Shown piece after piece: positions 1 to 11,275 of a stretch of DNA of 64,000 bases. This DNA is from Lepus europaeus. Taxonomy: Eukaryota > Chordata > Mammalia > Lagomorpha > Leporidae. Location: assembly GCF_033115175.1 (NCBI RefSeq), contig NC_084838.1:67424468-67488467 (forward strand). The letters run 5' to 3'. The notes under the pieces were generated by a model. It was not told where the DNA came from. It did not search any database and worked only from the letters and a program-made list of their open reading frames with translations. The translations under genes were made by a program, and so were the position numbers. Numbering within the stretch: the first letter of the stretch is position 1; each line of letters starts with the position of its first letter.

Positions 1-1106
1 TCTTTGAGGAAGGAACCACAGTTGAATGAAAATTACAGAAAACAGGTTCAATAAGGGGAAAGAAAAAGTAATTAGATTATAAAAATGAATGGTGTTCATT
101 TTCATGGTGGGATTTTTTTTTCCAAAGATGAAAAATCAGCTAGGTTCACTCTTCACCTTGGTCAGGATGAGAGGAAATGAGTTTTTTCCCTGAGGTTAGC
201 TTTTTGGGGACTTCCTTGGCTGCACTGGATGCCCGAAGTATAATAGGTATTGAAGAAGACAGGGAAGAGCCCCTTTTAAAGTCATTTTCAAGGAGCATAT
301 GTAATTATCTCTTCAACATCCCATTCCAAGCAGAAAAAAAAAAAAAAAACAAAAACAGGTGGATGACTCATTGACTCTTTGATTTCATGTTTCACAGACT
401 GTATTTGACATAAGAGATTAAAATCCCTATTTTAACTTTTATTTCCTTCTTCTTTCACTATCCATCTGCTGTCTCCTCCACTGAAGCTCTTAGTGCTTGA
501 GAGTATAAGACAGATGATCAAAAGACAATTGAAAAACAGGATGGTAAGTGCCATAGACCTCAGTATGCTGGAAAATGTTCAGCAGCTGGCTCAAAGCCGG
601 GGTGGGGTACTTTGATTTATAGTGCTTGCTAATTGTCTTGGTGTAAATATTTCCACTGAGAATGATTTCAGGGAACAAAGATAGCATCAACTGGCTGAAA
701 AATTCCTGAAAATTTATGAAAATTGCTTGTTTGAAGTAATATAAGCCAGCTGTAACACACCACAGAATAGGTATTAGCAAAGTGATTTAGAAGTGCACAA
801 GTAACTCTGCCAGGATGAGCTAAGTTGTCTAAAACTAGGCTAGTAAATGGCAGAGGAAGGAATAGATAAAGAGATAAGAGTGAATTAGTGACTTAAATAA
901 TTTTCTATCTTAGAGTACTGGGTTTGTGGTAGGAAATAAGAATAGAAGACAGGATGAGGTATGTTGTAGAGTTAGGACTTCATTCATAGAAATATATCTG
1001 TCCCCAATTGAATCTAAATTTCTGGGGAAAAAAAAAGAATCTGGCTTAACTGCCTCTGATCCAGTATCTAGCCCTTACCCAAACACCTGTGGCAATGGAT
1101 GTGGTG
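1..1106. other. Unique sequence, no recognised feature
   Basis: AT-rich single-copy-looking DNA. A short A-run near 331-348 is the only simple sequence. The short open frames (for example 177-374 plus, 490-780 minus) have no recognisable protein similarity and are compatible with chance. No splice-flanked exon or repeat was recognised. Confidence 0.5.
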
Positions 1107-1600
1107 TCTTAGTCCATGTTGTGTTGCTGTAACAAAATATCTGAGGCTGGGTGCTTCATTTAAAAACAGGCTTTTTAGCTCATATATCTGGAGAGATAAG
1201 AGCATGGTGTCAGCATCAGCTTCTAGGGAGAGACTCACAGAGGACTGCATCACATAGCAGGCATGCAAAAGAGAGAGAGAGAGAGAGAGACACTCAGGAC
1301 TCAGACTCTCATAGGTCAAGAGAAGATGCAAGAGACTAGGCAGGTGCCAGGTTCACTCTTTCATAAAAATCATTCTCATAGAAACAAATCCACATTTACA
1401 AGACCAAACCAACTGCACAAGAACATCATTATTCCATTCATAAGGGCAGCCATGACCTAATCAGCTCCCACACTGAATTTTGAAGACTTAGAATGAAAAA
1501 ATATTGCAAAATGTCCCACCATCGTTTAATATCATAGCAATGGGGACCATTATGCCAGCACATGAGCCCATGGAGAACAAACAATATCCATACCATAGTA
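1107..1600 (-). repeat. ERVL-MaLR LTR (MST/MLT1-like), reverse orientation
   Basis: The stretch begins with the reverse complement of the MaLR LTR 3' end (tagtccatgttgtgttgctg) and passes through the 'ctgaggctgggtgcttcatt' and 'catggtgtcagcatcagctt' motifs. It ends in the 'gaccattatgccagcacatg' region close to the LTR 5' end. A GA-rich run at about 1268-1291 sits where the family carries its own GA run. It is an ancient non-coding LTR with no viral gene. Positions 1474-1509 do not fit the LTR and match 8870-8905 exactly (see findings). Confidence 0.75.
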
Positions 1601-1759
1601 GAAGTCATGGACAAGGAAAACCAAATATAAACTAGCTTTAGGGAGACAAAAGAGTGAATGTATGAGTGGCAATACTCACAAAAAAAGACCACAGCAGTTG
1701 GGTATTCTCTAAGGTGTCTAGTACAGATTGAAAGGGAGAAGAAATGTTAGGGAAGATTT

Positions 1760-2079
1760 GGGCCGGCGCCGTGGCTCAACAGGCTAATCCTCTGCCTTGC
1801 TGCACCGGCACACTGGGTTCTAGTCCCGGTCGGGGCACTGGATTCTGTCCTGGTTGCCCCTCTTCCAGGCCAGCTCTCTGCTATGGCCCGGGAGTGCAGT
1901 GGAGGATGGCCCAAGTGCTTGGGCCCTGCACCCCATGGGAGACCAGGAGAAGCACCTGGCTCCTGGCTTTGGATCAGCGTGGTGTGCCGGCTGCGGCGGC
2001 CATTGGAGGGTGAACCAATGGCAAAGGAAGACCTTTCTCTCTGTCTCTCTCTCTCACTGTCCACTCTGCCTGTCAAAAA
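1760..2079 (+). mobile_element. Lagomorph C SINE, full length, young
   Basis: This copy shows the whole C SINE layout. A tRNA-like head (ggccggcgccgtggctcaac) holds an A-box-like segment at about 1771-1781 and a B box (ggttctagtcc) at 1816-1826. The body includes 'cccaagtgcttgggccctgc', followed by a CT-rich tract and the tail 'ctgcctgtcaaaaaaa'. The flanking direct repeat aaatgttagggaagattt (1742-1759 and 2080-2097) is a perfect 18-bp target-site duplication. That and the retained CpGs mark a recent insertion made by L1 machinery. The 81-109 codon open frames across it, on both strands, are by-products. Confidence 0.96.
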
Positions 2080-2097
2080 AAATGTTAGGGAAGATTT

Positions 2098-2689
2098 AAG
2101 CTCTTGAACATGTTTTCTATGTGATCATTAGTAAGTTAGGTTGCATCAAATTTCATTTTCACATAAATAGTGTGGAGGTATCTATAATGCCACTTTTATT
2201 TGGTTGTAAAGAATCATCAAGCTAATGCTCATGAAAGAACTTAGCATAGTATGTACAGATGTATGTACATAGTACATACTAAGTACTAATTTAATATTCA
2301 TTATCACTGTAAATATGTTGCTACTGATTTTCAAATTAATCATTAATAAATATAAATAATAGTTTTGAAAATATAAAAATATTCAAAAGCACAAATCAAA
2401 ACATCCAAGTAAATTAAAGCACCAACACTCCCAATAGCCAGAATATAATACTATTAACATTAGTCGCGTGTTTTCTTATGAAAGAGATTTCTTTGCATTC
2501 TGAGCCTTAGCAACCATTAGGGTATAGATAGTAAAGAGGCGGAAAACTTTAAAGATTTAGGACCAAAAATAGGTGGACATATTATTATTTAAGATGGGAA
2601 AGAATAGAAATAACATAAAAACATATTTGAAGAGAGTAAAAGATAAATTTTATCAGAGACATTCATTTTAATAGGTATAAAATATTCTT
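2098..2689. other. Unique AT-rich sequence, nothing recognised
   Basis: Very AT-rich DNA with short runs such as 'tatgtacatagtacatact' near 2262-2280. No open frame of note, no repeat family and no RNA gene was recognised. Confidence 0.45.
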
Positions 2690-2960
2690 AATATCTTAGT
2701 TTATTTGTGCTACTATAACAAAATACCACAGGCTGCTTAATCGATAAATGACAGAAAGTTATTTATGGGGGCTTGGAAGTCTAAGGCCAAGGCACTGACA
2801 GTTCATGTCTGGTGAAGATCCAAGTCTTTTCCCAGATGATGCCTTCAACTCTGCGTCCTGCCAAGCTAGGTAAGCACAGACTATGAGTGAAATCACTTCA
2901 TGAAAGAGTTTGATCCTCACCCTCACATGTGAGAAATGGAATTTGCTTTGCATAGTGATC
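2690..2960 (-). repeat. MLT1-type MaLR LTR fragment, reverse orientation
   Basis: The 'ctactataacaaaataccac' segment, followed by 'ggaagtctaaggccaaggca' and a section equivalent to the LTR middle, gives the typical reverse-complement MLT1 order. Divergence is high and the right boundary is approximate. Non-coding. Confidence 0.6.
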
Positions 2961-3064
2961 CCTAGTTTAAATACTTATTGCTTCTTGAAAAAGGGTCTAT
3001 GGCAGGCTGAAGTTAAGGGCAGTATCCGTCAGACCAAATACTTGTATTGCACCAGCCATAATTG

Positions 3065-3255
3065 GGCCTGGAATTAGATCACCTTGGTTCACATTCTGAC
3101 TCCACCATTAACTAGTCATGTGATCTTTGCAAAACACTGAGCTTCTCCAATTCTTGTACACCTCATCTGTAAAGTAGAGGATACTGAGGGATATATGAGA
3201 TCACTTACATGATTTTTAATGTAAGACCTCTTCAAAGTAAGCTACAATAGATATA
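3065..3255 (+). repeat. MIR SINE remnant
   Basis: The order 'gttcacattctgactccacc', 'gtcatgtgatctttgcaaaa', 'ctcatctgtaaagtagagga' follows the MIR core (loss of consensus 'cttgggcaagtcacttaacc'). It is ancient, non-autonomous and strongly diverged. Boundaries are approximate. Confidence 0.6.
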
Positions 3256-3660
3256 ATGATAATTGGCTTACTTTCCTCAACTCTATTTATAATAAATATG
3301 AATGTTAGTGTTTCCTGTGTAGTCTCACTTATGATGGAAAAGGCATTACATGTTATAGATCATTTTATACTGTTTATAGATTCATTGTTCACTGAAGGTC
3401 TCATATTTTCAATGGTGATTCTTCCTCTGGTATGGGTGTATGCTATAGACTTGGAGCAAGTGGGGAGATTTATATAAATCAGCCCTTACAAGAAGCAGAA
3501 TTATAAAATCATGTTTCTTAAGTAGTCATATCAGACATTACTTGCTGGTGATCAGAATTTCTATTCCCTAAAGAGGCTATCCCTTTTCCATTATTAACAT
3601 ATCTGAGGTGTCTAAATCTTAATGGAGAAATTGTTTGTTGTATGTATACTCAGGAAAATG
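3256..3660. other. Unique sequence, nothing recognised
   Basis: Mixed-composition DNA. A 73-codon open frame at 3256-3477 is hydrophobic but has no flanking splice or start context and no recognised similarity; I treat it as chance. Confidence 0.4.
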
Positions 3661-3835
3661 AAGTGCTATTACTTGAATGTGACCCTTCCAAAACAAATGC
3701 TTAATCTTAATCCCCACTCATGTGGTATTAAGAGGTAAAGTCTTTTGGGAAGTTATTAAGAACCCTTATTATTGGATTGGTGTCTTACAAAAGTTCTAGA
3801 GAGAACTAGCTGGAGCTCCCCTTTCTGCCCTTCTG
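3661..3835 (+). repeat. MLT1-type MaLR LTR fragment
   Basis: The LTR 5' portion is visible in order: 'gaatgtgacccttccaaaac', 'ggtattaagaggtaaagtct', 'attggtgtcttacaaaagtt', then 'gagagaactagctggagctc'. The 3' half, including the polyadenylation region, is missing. Non-coding. Confidence 0.6.
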
Positions 3836-3849
3836 TATAAATTATATTA

Positions 3850-4515
3850 TAATTTATAATATGGTATTGCTAATTATAGGCAATATGCTGCCCAACAGTT
3901 CGCTATATCATCTTACATAAATGAAACTTTGTACCCTTTGATTAATATCTCCACAGTTCCTTCTCCTCTGGCTCCTTGGTAACCACTTAACTATTTTAGA
4001 CTCCTTATGTAAGTGGCATGAGGTAGTATTTGTCTTCTGTGTCTGGCTCATTTCACCTAAAATACTGTCCCCCAGGTTCATCCATGTTGTTACAAATGGC
4101 AGGACTTCTTTTTCTTTAAAGACTAAATAATATTATCTGTATGTATAGACCACATATTCTTCATCCATTCATCTGACAGTGTACAATTAAGCTGTTCTCA
4201 TGTCTTGGCTTGTGAATAATGATGACATCAACATGGGAGTGCAGCTTTCTTTGAGATCCTGATTTTGATTCCTTTGACTGTATACAGAGAAGTGGAATTG
4301 TTGGATCATATGGTAGTTCTGGTTTTAACTTTTTGAGGAATTCGCACAGTAGCTATACTAATTTATATTCTCACCAGCAGTATCCAAAAATTTCTTTTTT
4401 CCCACATCCTCACCAGCACTTATCTCTCATCATTTTGGTAATAGCCTAGCAGTGTAGGTGATATCTCATTATAATTTTTATTTGCATTTGCTCTTCCTAA
4501 ACTCATGAAGTTGTG
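3850..4515 (-). mobile_element. Old L1M LINE fragment (ORF2 3' end and 3' UTR), reverse orientation
   Basis: Read on the minus strand, this matches the last part of mammalian L1 ORF2 and the following 3' UTR. Plus-strand landmarks are 'cccccaggttcatccatgtt', 'tcatccattcatctgacagt', 'ttggatcatatggtagttct' and 'cagtagctatactaatttat'. It has many substitutions and no usable open frame. It probably predates the lagomorph radiation. Confidence 0.8.
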
Positions 4516-4914
4516 TACATTAAGTATGTACAGCTTTTTTAAAGTCAGTAATACTGCAATTAAATAGGCTGTTTGAAAAATAAGAAATATTTCTTACATT
4601 GTATCTAATGGCATGTACACATAGTCACACAGAGCTAAATGCTTAATAAACAAACTTAACAAAAGAATACTTATTCATACTATATGTGATATGCTCTAAT
4701 TTTTAATTCCATTCTGTTCCATACTGTTTTATTGCTTGTCATATCTCACCAAATTGATTTTCTGACTGCAATTTTGAATGATGCTGCTCTAAACCATTTG
4801 GTATGTCTCCAATCTCTTCCCCACCTTATCACTACCTTCTTGCATCTCAACTTAATTTCATATAGCCATTTTATTCTGGAAAAGACAAATATTTTAAAAT
4901 ATTTAAATTAGGCA

Positions 4915-5315
4915 CATGAGGCATTTCAAAGATGGTGCCCAAAGGAAGTAAGGTGGGTGGTATCCAAAGTTGTTTACCACCAAAGCTGATTGGCCACGCA
5001 GCACCAGGGGAGGTGATGACAACTGATGACGAGTGTACAGACATACGGATGGTCCTGTAAAAAAATCGTCCCTTAAAATGACCTTTTAAGTAATTGGTTG
5101 GTCCTTATGCCCTGCCCCAATGACTCTGCAGTTTTGTGCTTTAAAAGGTTTTGCTACACAAGTAATAAATGAATTCTTGCTTACTTGACTTGACTCCCTG
5201 CCGTGTCTGACTGTCCTCGGGATCTGGGTGGGGGAGCTGAGAATGGGTGAGTGGCCACTTATCTTTCTTCGGACCCAGTCCACCTTCATTCGGGTGGACT
5301 AAGATCCTGCATCAT
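4915..5315 (+). repeat. Solo LTR-like element, probable class I endogenous retrovirus
   Basis: This CpG-richer block (cacgcagc, gatgacgag, tacggatgg, ctcggga, ttcggaccc) contrasts with its AT-rich flanks. It has a CCAAT-type box (gattggcc near 4989), a TATA-like ttaaaagg near 5141-5148, and an AATAAA signal near 5165 followed by a T-rich, then G-rich stretch. That is the U3-R-U5 order of a gammaretrovirus-like LTR. No viral gene lies beside it, so it would be a solo LTR. Ends (TG near 4917, CA near 5310) and short target duplication are not proven. A CpG-retaining unique sequence is the alternative. Confidence 0.55.
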
Positions 5316-7119
5316 TTTTTATGAAAGAGGTGCATTAATTATTTGGCAATAATATTTAGCTCATTCCCTTATGATGTCAGATAAAAATGCATTTGTACAA
5401 AATATGAATAAAATGATGCTGTAATATTAAATAATCATTAAAATGATCATATGTATCACTGATTATCCATATATTTGCATTCAGATATACAAATAGATAA
5501 AGCTTCCAGTGTGTCTACATCCACTAAAATAGACTTTCAGTAAGAAGAATAAATTTTGCATAATTTAGCCTAAAAATATAGGCCATGTGGCTCATGTAAA
5601 ATTCAATGAGAAGTACCCTAGGGGACACGCTAAATAAATAAGCACTTATCCTCCAAAGTAGGCACTGTCCCTCGGAAGACAGAGCTTCCATGTTCGGATG
5701 CAGTGGACAATGAATGCAAACAGGAACCACAAGATGAAAGTCTAAGGAACAGACACTGTAGTCACAGGGGTTGTCCCCTACTTGGAGATGCTAAACTTTA
5801 TGAAGGTGCTTTAGCAAATGTGGTAGGAATTTAATTGGCCATCCTGGACAATCAGATGAATGGATGAAGGTGTGGTCCACATATACAGATAAATTGATAA
5901 GGTTATTTTAGGGACATTGGAATTTTTACCTTGTGTTCCTGGGGAGAATAAAGGAAATGAAAAAGCAGGAGTAGTCAGAATGTAACCAAATGGAAGAACC
6001 CTATTATCCTGTTGTGCATAAATTGTCCTGTAACTTTAAGGAAGGGGTGCATACTGTTTAATTTTTATATTGCTTATAATTCTGAAATTTAAATCCCTTC
6101 CTTTCTGTTACATTTTCTTCCATACCCACAGAGTCCTTGTAATGAATGTTACTTATTTATGTGTTTTGTTTTGTTCCTATTTGGTTTTTGCACATCAAGT
6201 AAAATACTGAATTGTACATCTGAGTTGATACAATGAGTACTGGGATAACAGATTTTGGATATCAGGAAAATGCATGAATGCAACTGAACTGTCAGCTGAA
6301 GCAGGATTTGATGTTGCAGGTGGCCATGGAAGGTCAAATCTGCTGGGAATTCACAAAAACATTTGCTGACAGAACTGGATCTTCCACATCATGCAAAAAC
6401 AGGGTTTGAAGTGATCTCATTTAAATTTTAAGAAGTAGACACCAGCTAATATCAATGATAACATAAATATGTTTTTAAGCACACTTAAATCCAAAATATT
6501 CATCTATTACTTTGCCTCAAAAAAGAGATATTTGTCAAAGAATAAAATAGTGTTTGGCAATGCAGACTGTGAACATTGGGAATCTAGTTACTAATAAGCA
6601 TGTCTGGGGTAAAATGCTTACGTTCAACCGAATAAAACTTAATTCAGGAGCCTCTTTGGTTCATATTCTTATATTCTGTCTAGAAATTTCCAACTGTAAG
6701 ATTTTATCCAATTAAAAAATAAATTAGAGAAATTCATATTTTAAAGAATGTTCATCTAGAAGCCAAAATATGTATTTATGCTAAAGATCTGATGAAAGCA
6801 ACACATCCAAGAGAAAGCCACATTTTTTGGTACATTCTAATTTTCTGTTTTATCCACAACTCTTAATGTTTTAGCTTTTCTGGATATGTGTGCCTAGTAT
6901 AGGAAGAGATTCTCCCCATTACCTCATGTATGTAGTTGTATTTCTAAGTAGCATGATTCCTCTCTGTAGGTCACATCCTTTGCTGAAAGCTAACCTACTA
7001 AGAAAGAGGAACAGAAAAGGGGAGGAGAAACCAAACGAATGGAACTAATGGCAGTAGAGGTTCTCATCCAGGCTCCTTCCTTGTATGGGCCATCACGGTG
7101 GTGCTTCATTAAACTAAGT
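5316..7119. other. Unique sequence, TE-poor
   Basis: A 1.8-kb AT-rich stretch without a SINE, LTR or LINE that I recognise. Open frames at 5524-5730 and 6149-6337 (minus) show no family signature. No tRNA or small RNA fold was recognised. It may be intronic or intergenic. Confidence 0.45.
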
Positions 7120-7245
7120 TAATTTCCAAAGTTGAAGTCAGTATTATTAGCCACGTTTTATGAAGACACTAAAGTCACATAACCAAGATCACATATATGA
7201 TAAGTGGTAGAGTCAGGCCTATTTATAACCACACTAGAGTTTTTC
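7120..7245 (+). repeat. MIR remnant
   Basis: The 3' half of MIR is visible: 'agccacgttttatgaagaca', then 'aaccaagatcacatatatga' and 'gtggtagagtcaggcctatt', equivalent to the 'gatgaggaaactgaggc' and 'gagccaggattcgaacc' consensus parts. Confidence 0.6.
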
Positions 7246-8452
7246 AAATGTGCTCAGGTGTACCAGTTAAATATGTCTCAGAGTAAAAATTGTTCACTCA
7301 CATAAACTCGGTAAATACGTACTAAACACATCAAGATGGCTTCTTTTCTATGTGCTTTTCTGAGTTATTATATGATGCTGTTGGTTGTCATTTTCCAAAA
7401 AAAGTAGTATAATTTTTATTAGTTTTTTTATAAAAAAATTCCCAATTCCTAATTCCTCCTGGAATTAGTGTCCAGTGAATTCCTTTGGTAAAAAAAAAAA
7501 ACTACTACACCAAACCTCCAAAAAATAAAGGATTTGATTGCTCTAGAACCAGTGTAAGGACTTGATCACAGCCTGCCAGAATCTGGCTCAGGCAAGGTGG
7601 TGGGTAACATATCAAAAATGCTCAGCCATTCTGAACACAAGAAGGAGTCTATTGATTTTCTCTGGTTGTTTGACAGCATGAGCCCATGGGTGATGCAGGG
7701 CTACAAATCCCATCAAATCCACAGGAACTTCTTTACAGACTGTGTCTGCCTCCTCTGCTACACTGATATGGTTGAACTCTTCTCGGGTAGATACACTGAT
7801 TATAGCTTTGGATAACATGCCACTGTGATTTCTAACTTTCTGACTTAAGAAAAGGTCCTACTGAGGAAATAGAAAGCAAAACATCAATTAATTTATCTTC
7901 CTTTCTAATAGATTTTTTGTTTATTACTTTTGCTAAATAGGTAGTTTTATTATGTCATAATTATTTTATTCAGAAAGAAGCTTTTATTGTATTACTATTT
8001 TTGCTAAAAATTCTGCAAAAATTTTCAACCATGTAAAAGCTTATCTAATCAAAAATAAGTATCTTTTCCAACTCACTATAACTGGCTTCTTTTCCAAAGT
8101 AACCTGCTGAGACCAGTGGCTTGGAAATTTTTTCAGATGCTTTCTGTTAATATATAAGCATATATACATAAATGTGTTTATGGAATTTTTCACAGGGAGA
8201 CCTATGTGTTGAGAATTGTTATTCGTTATATTCTATTCTAAAGCTTTGATGACTTCCTGAATGAAAATCTTTTCCATGTGATTTATTCAACCTCAAATAA
8301 TATGTCAAATTTGACTAACTAGATAAAGAAATAAAGTCATATTAACACACGCACCATGCAGCCTAATCATTCTGTAATACCATGAGATCTTTCTTTGGTC
8401 TGAGTGTTAATCCTCAGAGGAATGTAATATTGGGTGATGTAATAGTTTGGAT
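7246..8452. other. Unique sequence with one compositionally distinct block (7570-7820)
   Basis: Mostly AT-rich. Positions 7570-7820 are less AT-rich and open on both strands (72 codons plus, 68 codons minus), which looks like an exon or a degraded processed pseudogene. I cannot match either frame to a protein, and there is no clear poly(A) tail or splice pair, so no gene is called. An A-run lies at 7489-7500. Confidence 0.35.
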
Positions 8453-9061
8453 ATTCTGTGCTGTCCAATACAGTAGCCAAAAGCTATATGTGGCCAGGCT
8501 GAATTGAAATGTGCTACAGGTTGAGCATTCTTAATCTTAAAATCTAAAATCTGAAATGCTAAAAAAATCTGAAAGTTTTTGGGCACTGACATAATGCCAG
8601 AAGGGGGAAATTCCATACTATGACAGTGGTTCCTGCACAAAACTACTTAAAATATTACATACATACAATTATTTTTAGACTATGTATATACAGCATATAT
8701 GAAATATTAATTTCACACTTAGACTTGAGTCCCATCCACAAAATATCTCATTATGTATATGTGAATATTCAAAAATCTAACCATAAATATCCTGAATTAG
8801 GAACATTTCTGAACCCAAACATTTTGATAATGGATGTACCTAGGTTGAGTATAATTGTAAAGCATACATTGAATTTTGAAGACTTAGAATGAAAAAATAT
8901 TGCAACATTCTCAGTAATGTTTGTATGTTACATACTGAAGTGATATTTTGAATATATGGGGTTAAATATTAAAATTATTTTCCAATTTTCTTTAAATGTG
9001 GCTATTTGAAAATTTAGAATGGCATGTTAGCTCACATTATATTTCCATTCAACAGCCTGAT
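8453..9061. mobile_element. hAT-Charlie-like DNA transposon, split by another element
   Basis: The left end (tgtgctgtccaatacagtag, 8456-8475) and the right end (reverse complement of ttccattcaacagcc, about 9045-9059) form the imperfect terminal inverted repeat of a common mammalian non-autonomous hAT family with 'ctgtccaata' ends. The interior contains 'ggctatttgaaaatttagaa' and 'gttagctcacattatatttc', as in that family. It has no transposase. The middle is interrupted by the element at 8516-8850. Confidence 0.65.
8516..8850. mobile_element. Tigger-like (Tc1/mariner) non-autonomous DNA transposon
   Basis: The left end reads ta|caggttgagcattcttaatc, the typical 'caggttgagcatccctaatc' terminus next to a TA target. 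Then come 'ctgaaagtttttgggcactg' and, near the right end, 'gagtcccatccacaaaatat'. The right terminal repeat is degraded (gataatggatgtacc). It is nested in the hAT element, so it is the later insertion. The exact family name is uncertain. Confidence 0.6.
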
Positions 9062-9289
9062 TTTTGTAGAGAGGAGATCTAAGCAAACACTAGAAGTATC
9101 ACTTGGTTATTCGATTTCTTGTTTCTATGAGACTCCTCTTGAATTCTTTCCTAGAATGAATATTAAGCCTAGGATGACCAAGTGGTTGGTTTCAGTGTGG
9201 CTGTTAGCAATGAATTCCCCCGTTCCCATGTGAAGATCACCACTAAGTCTGAGAAGCCATATGGTGGAGCAGGAAAAGGATCACAGTCT

Positions 9290-9430
9290 GTGTATTCACT
9301 CTAAACTCCAGTGCTTGTCGTGGGTATTTCATTTAACCTCAGCTTCCCACTTGTAAACTAAGAATTATGTTATCCAGTGTTATTGTGAGCATCACATGAG
9401 AGAGCAGATAAGTAACTTATTGACTGAAAA
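9290..9430 (+). repeat. MIR remnant
   Basis: The order 'gtatttcatttaacctcagc', 'ttcccacttgtaaactaaga', 'ttattgtgagcatcacatga' follows the MIR core and tail. Diverged, boundaries approximate. Confidence 0.6.
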
Positions 9431-9744
9431 GGCATATTTTTAAAAGAACCCCTGTTTTATTAGAAATTTAGATTTAGAAGCTCCTTAAAAAGCCATGTAG
9501 CCTAAGAGACTTTTATCCTCCCCTCACAGACCTCTGCCCTATTTTATAGATGGAGATTCTGAATTGGGGTTTAATCCACAAGGTTAAAATCAGCAGTAAT
9601 TAGCTGGTTAATGGGAGATTTAAGGTTGCAAACTAGGATTGATTTACTCACTTGTTCAGTGAGAACTTAAATATGCTCCAATTCTTTTATTCATTTATTC
9701 CATAAATAAGTGTTTATAATAGACCAGAACTATGAACAATTCTA

Positions 9745-9960
9745 ATGATAACAATAACTAGTATTCATTGATGACGTACTAAGCACTGGCCACACTATGT
9801 AATCCATCTTGTTTAATCCAGCAACCCTAGAGATTGGTCTTATTAGAGACTATCTACAAAGTGGAAAACCCAGGCTCTACAAAGATAAGCAATCTGCTCA
9901 AAGGTCGTACAGCTAATAAGTGATCCCTGTTCTCTTCCATTTAAAACTCTGTGTTCTCGG
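9745..9960 (+). repeat. MIR remnant
   Basis: Visible parts are 'ttgatgacgtactaagcact', 'ctacaaagtggaaaacccag' and 'ctgctcaaaggtcgtacagc', matching the MIR 3' region ('ttgcccaaggtcacacagc'). Strongly diverged. Confidence 0.65.
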
Positions 9961-10002
9961 TCCTTGTGTGTTTTACCCAAGGGAGCTTAAAAGCTGATGG
10001 TG

Positions 10003-10008
10003 TATCTA

Positions 10009-10052
<44 letters not shown>
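10003..10052. repeat. (TATC)n tetranucleotide microsatellite
   Basis: About 11 near-perfect tandem TCTA/TATC units. This repeat type is often length-polymorphic in mammals. Confidence 0.97.
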
Positions 10053-10099
10053 ATCACTATCAAGGAGTCCAGAGAAAGTTCAGCTGACTCTATGCTTCT

Positions 10100-11275
10100 C
10101 CCCCAGTCATTACCTCTCCAGTAAATGGCACCACCACATGCCCATTATATGTAAGCCTAGAAGTTATCCTTGAGTTTTCCGCTTAGTCACCCACATGTCA
10201 AGTCAATTCTACTTCCAATGGGTATCACTCACTGTTGCACTTCTCTTCACCTGCACTGTCATTGCTGTCATCATTTTCTTGTCTCCTACCACCATCATCA
10301 TTCTACACCTGGAATATTTAAATGCCTGCTAATTAGCCACAGAACTTTCTTTTTCTCTTCCAACAGAAGCTTCTCTCTACCAAGCAACCAGAGTTCGCTT
10401 TCTAAATTGTAAAACTGATTATGCATTTCCCTTGAGTCAAACCTGGAAATGGCTTCATTTTAACCCTTGAACAAAACCCATGTCCTGTACATGACCTACT
10501 GGTCCCTGCCCCTGCTAACTTCCCATTTGTGCCAATTTCCCTTGCTCACTTTGCTTCAGCCTTTAGTTCCCAAAGCAAAGCTTTTGCTTTGCTCCCTTCA
10601 GTTCGTGGGCAATGTCAAACTTTTTCCTTTTCTGAGACTTTGATGTGCTTCTGCTCAGGGTGTCCTCATCTTGGCTTCTCAGTGAATGACCCCTATTCAT
10701 CTTGTAGGTTCAGCCTAATTTTTAAAAATTATTTATCTTATTTGAAAGGTAGAGACTGAGAGAGGGGAAGATCTTCTACCTGCTGGTTCACTCCCCAAAT
10801 GCCGAAACAGCCAGGGCTAGGTCAGGCTAAAGCTAGGAGAAGGAACTCAATCCAAGTCTCCCACATGGGTGGCAAGGACTGAAGCACTTGAGCTATCACT
10901 ACTGCCTTGTAGGGTGCACATTAGTGGGAAGTTGGGATCAGAAGTGAAGCTGGGATTTAAACAGATATTCTGACATGGAACGTGGACATCCCAAGCGGCA
11001 TCTTACCCATTAGGCCAAATGCCAGCTTGATTGTGAACTTTACTGAGAGATCCTTGCTGGCACCTCTAAGCAAGTGATTTCTTTCCTCACAGCTGTTTTG
11101 TTAAATTGGAAATACATATTTTTTCTTTGCATATTTATTGGATTTACTAGCCTGCAGGTTCCATGAGAGCAGTTATCATGGGAATATAATGGCCTTCTGA
11201 ATACCTAGTATTTAACCTTATGCCTGGAACATAGTAGATGCTCACCAAAGGCTTGTAGACTAAATGAATGATAAT
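10100..11275 (+). repeat. L2 LINE 3' end, split by a SINE
   Basis: The left part has 'tgtaaaactgattatgcatt', 'caaacctggaaatggcttca' and 'gtttctgctcagggtgtcc'-type signals of the L2 3' region. The right part has 'gcaggttccatgagagcagt' and 'atgcctggaacatagtagat', followed by a 'gaatga' end, which is the classic L2 terminus. The C SINE at 10719-11027 separates them. No coding capacity remains. Confidence 0.6.
10719..11027 (-). mobile_element. C SINE-related copy, older, reverse orientation
   Basis: On the plus strand it begins with the complement of the tail (tttttaaaaattatttatct). 'gaaaggtagagactgagaga', 'ctggttcactccccaaatgc' and 'ccacatgggtggcaaggact' follow, and it ends with the head 'cattaggccaaatgccagct'. 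It is more diverged than the copy at 1760 and carries the 'accaagggtggcaggg'-type body of an older subfamily. Confidence 0.85.

Noticed and set aside
1816..1826. tRNA gene (B box present)
   Set aside because: The boxes belong to the SINE head; there is no tRNA cloverleaf or anticodon stem.
1744..2107. Open frames of 74-109 codons on both strands
   Set aside because: They lie in a C SINE; the same frames recur in other copies (12694-13171, 46203-46618), so they are repeat by-products.
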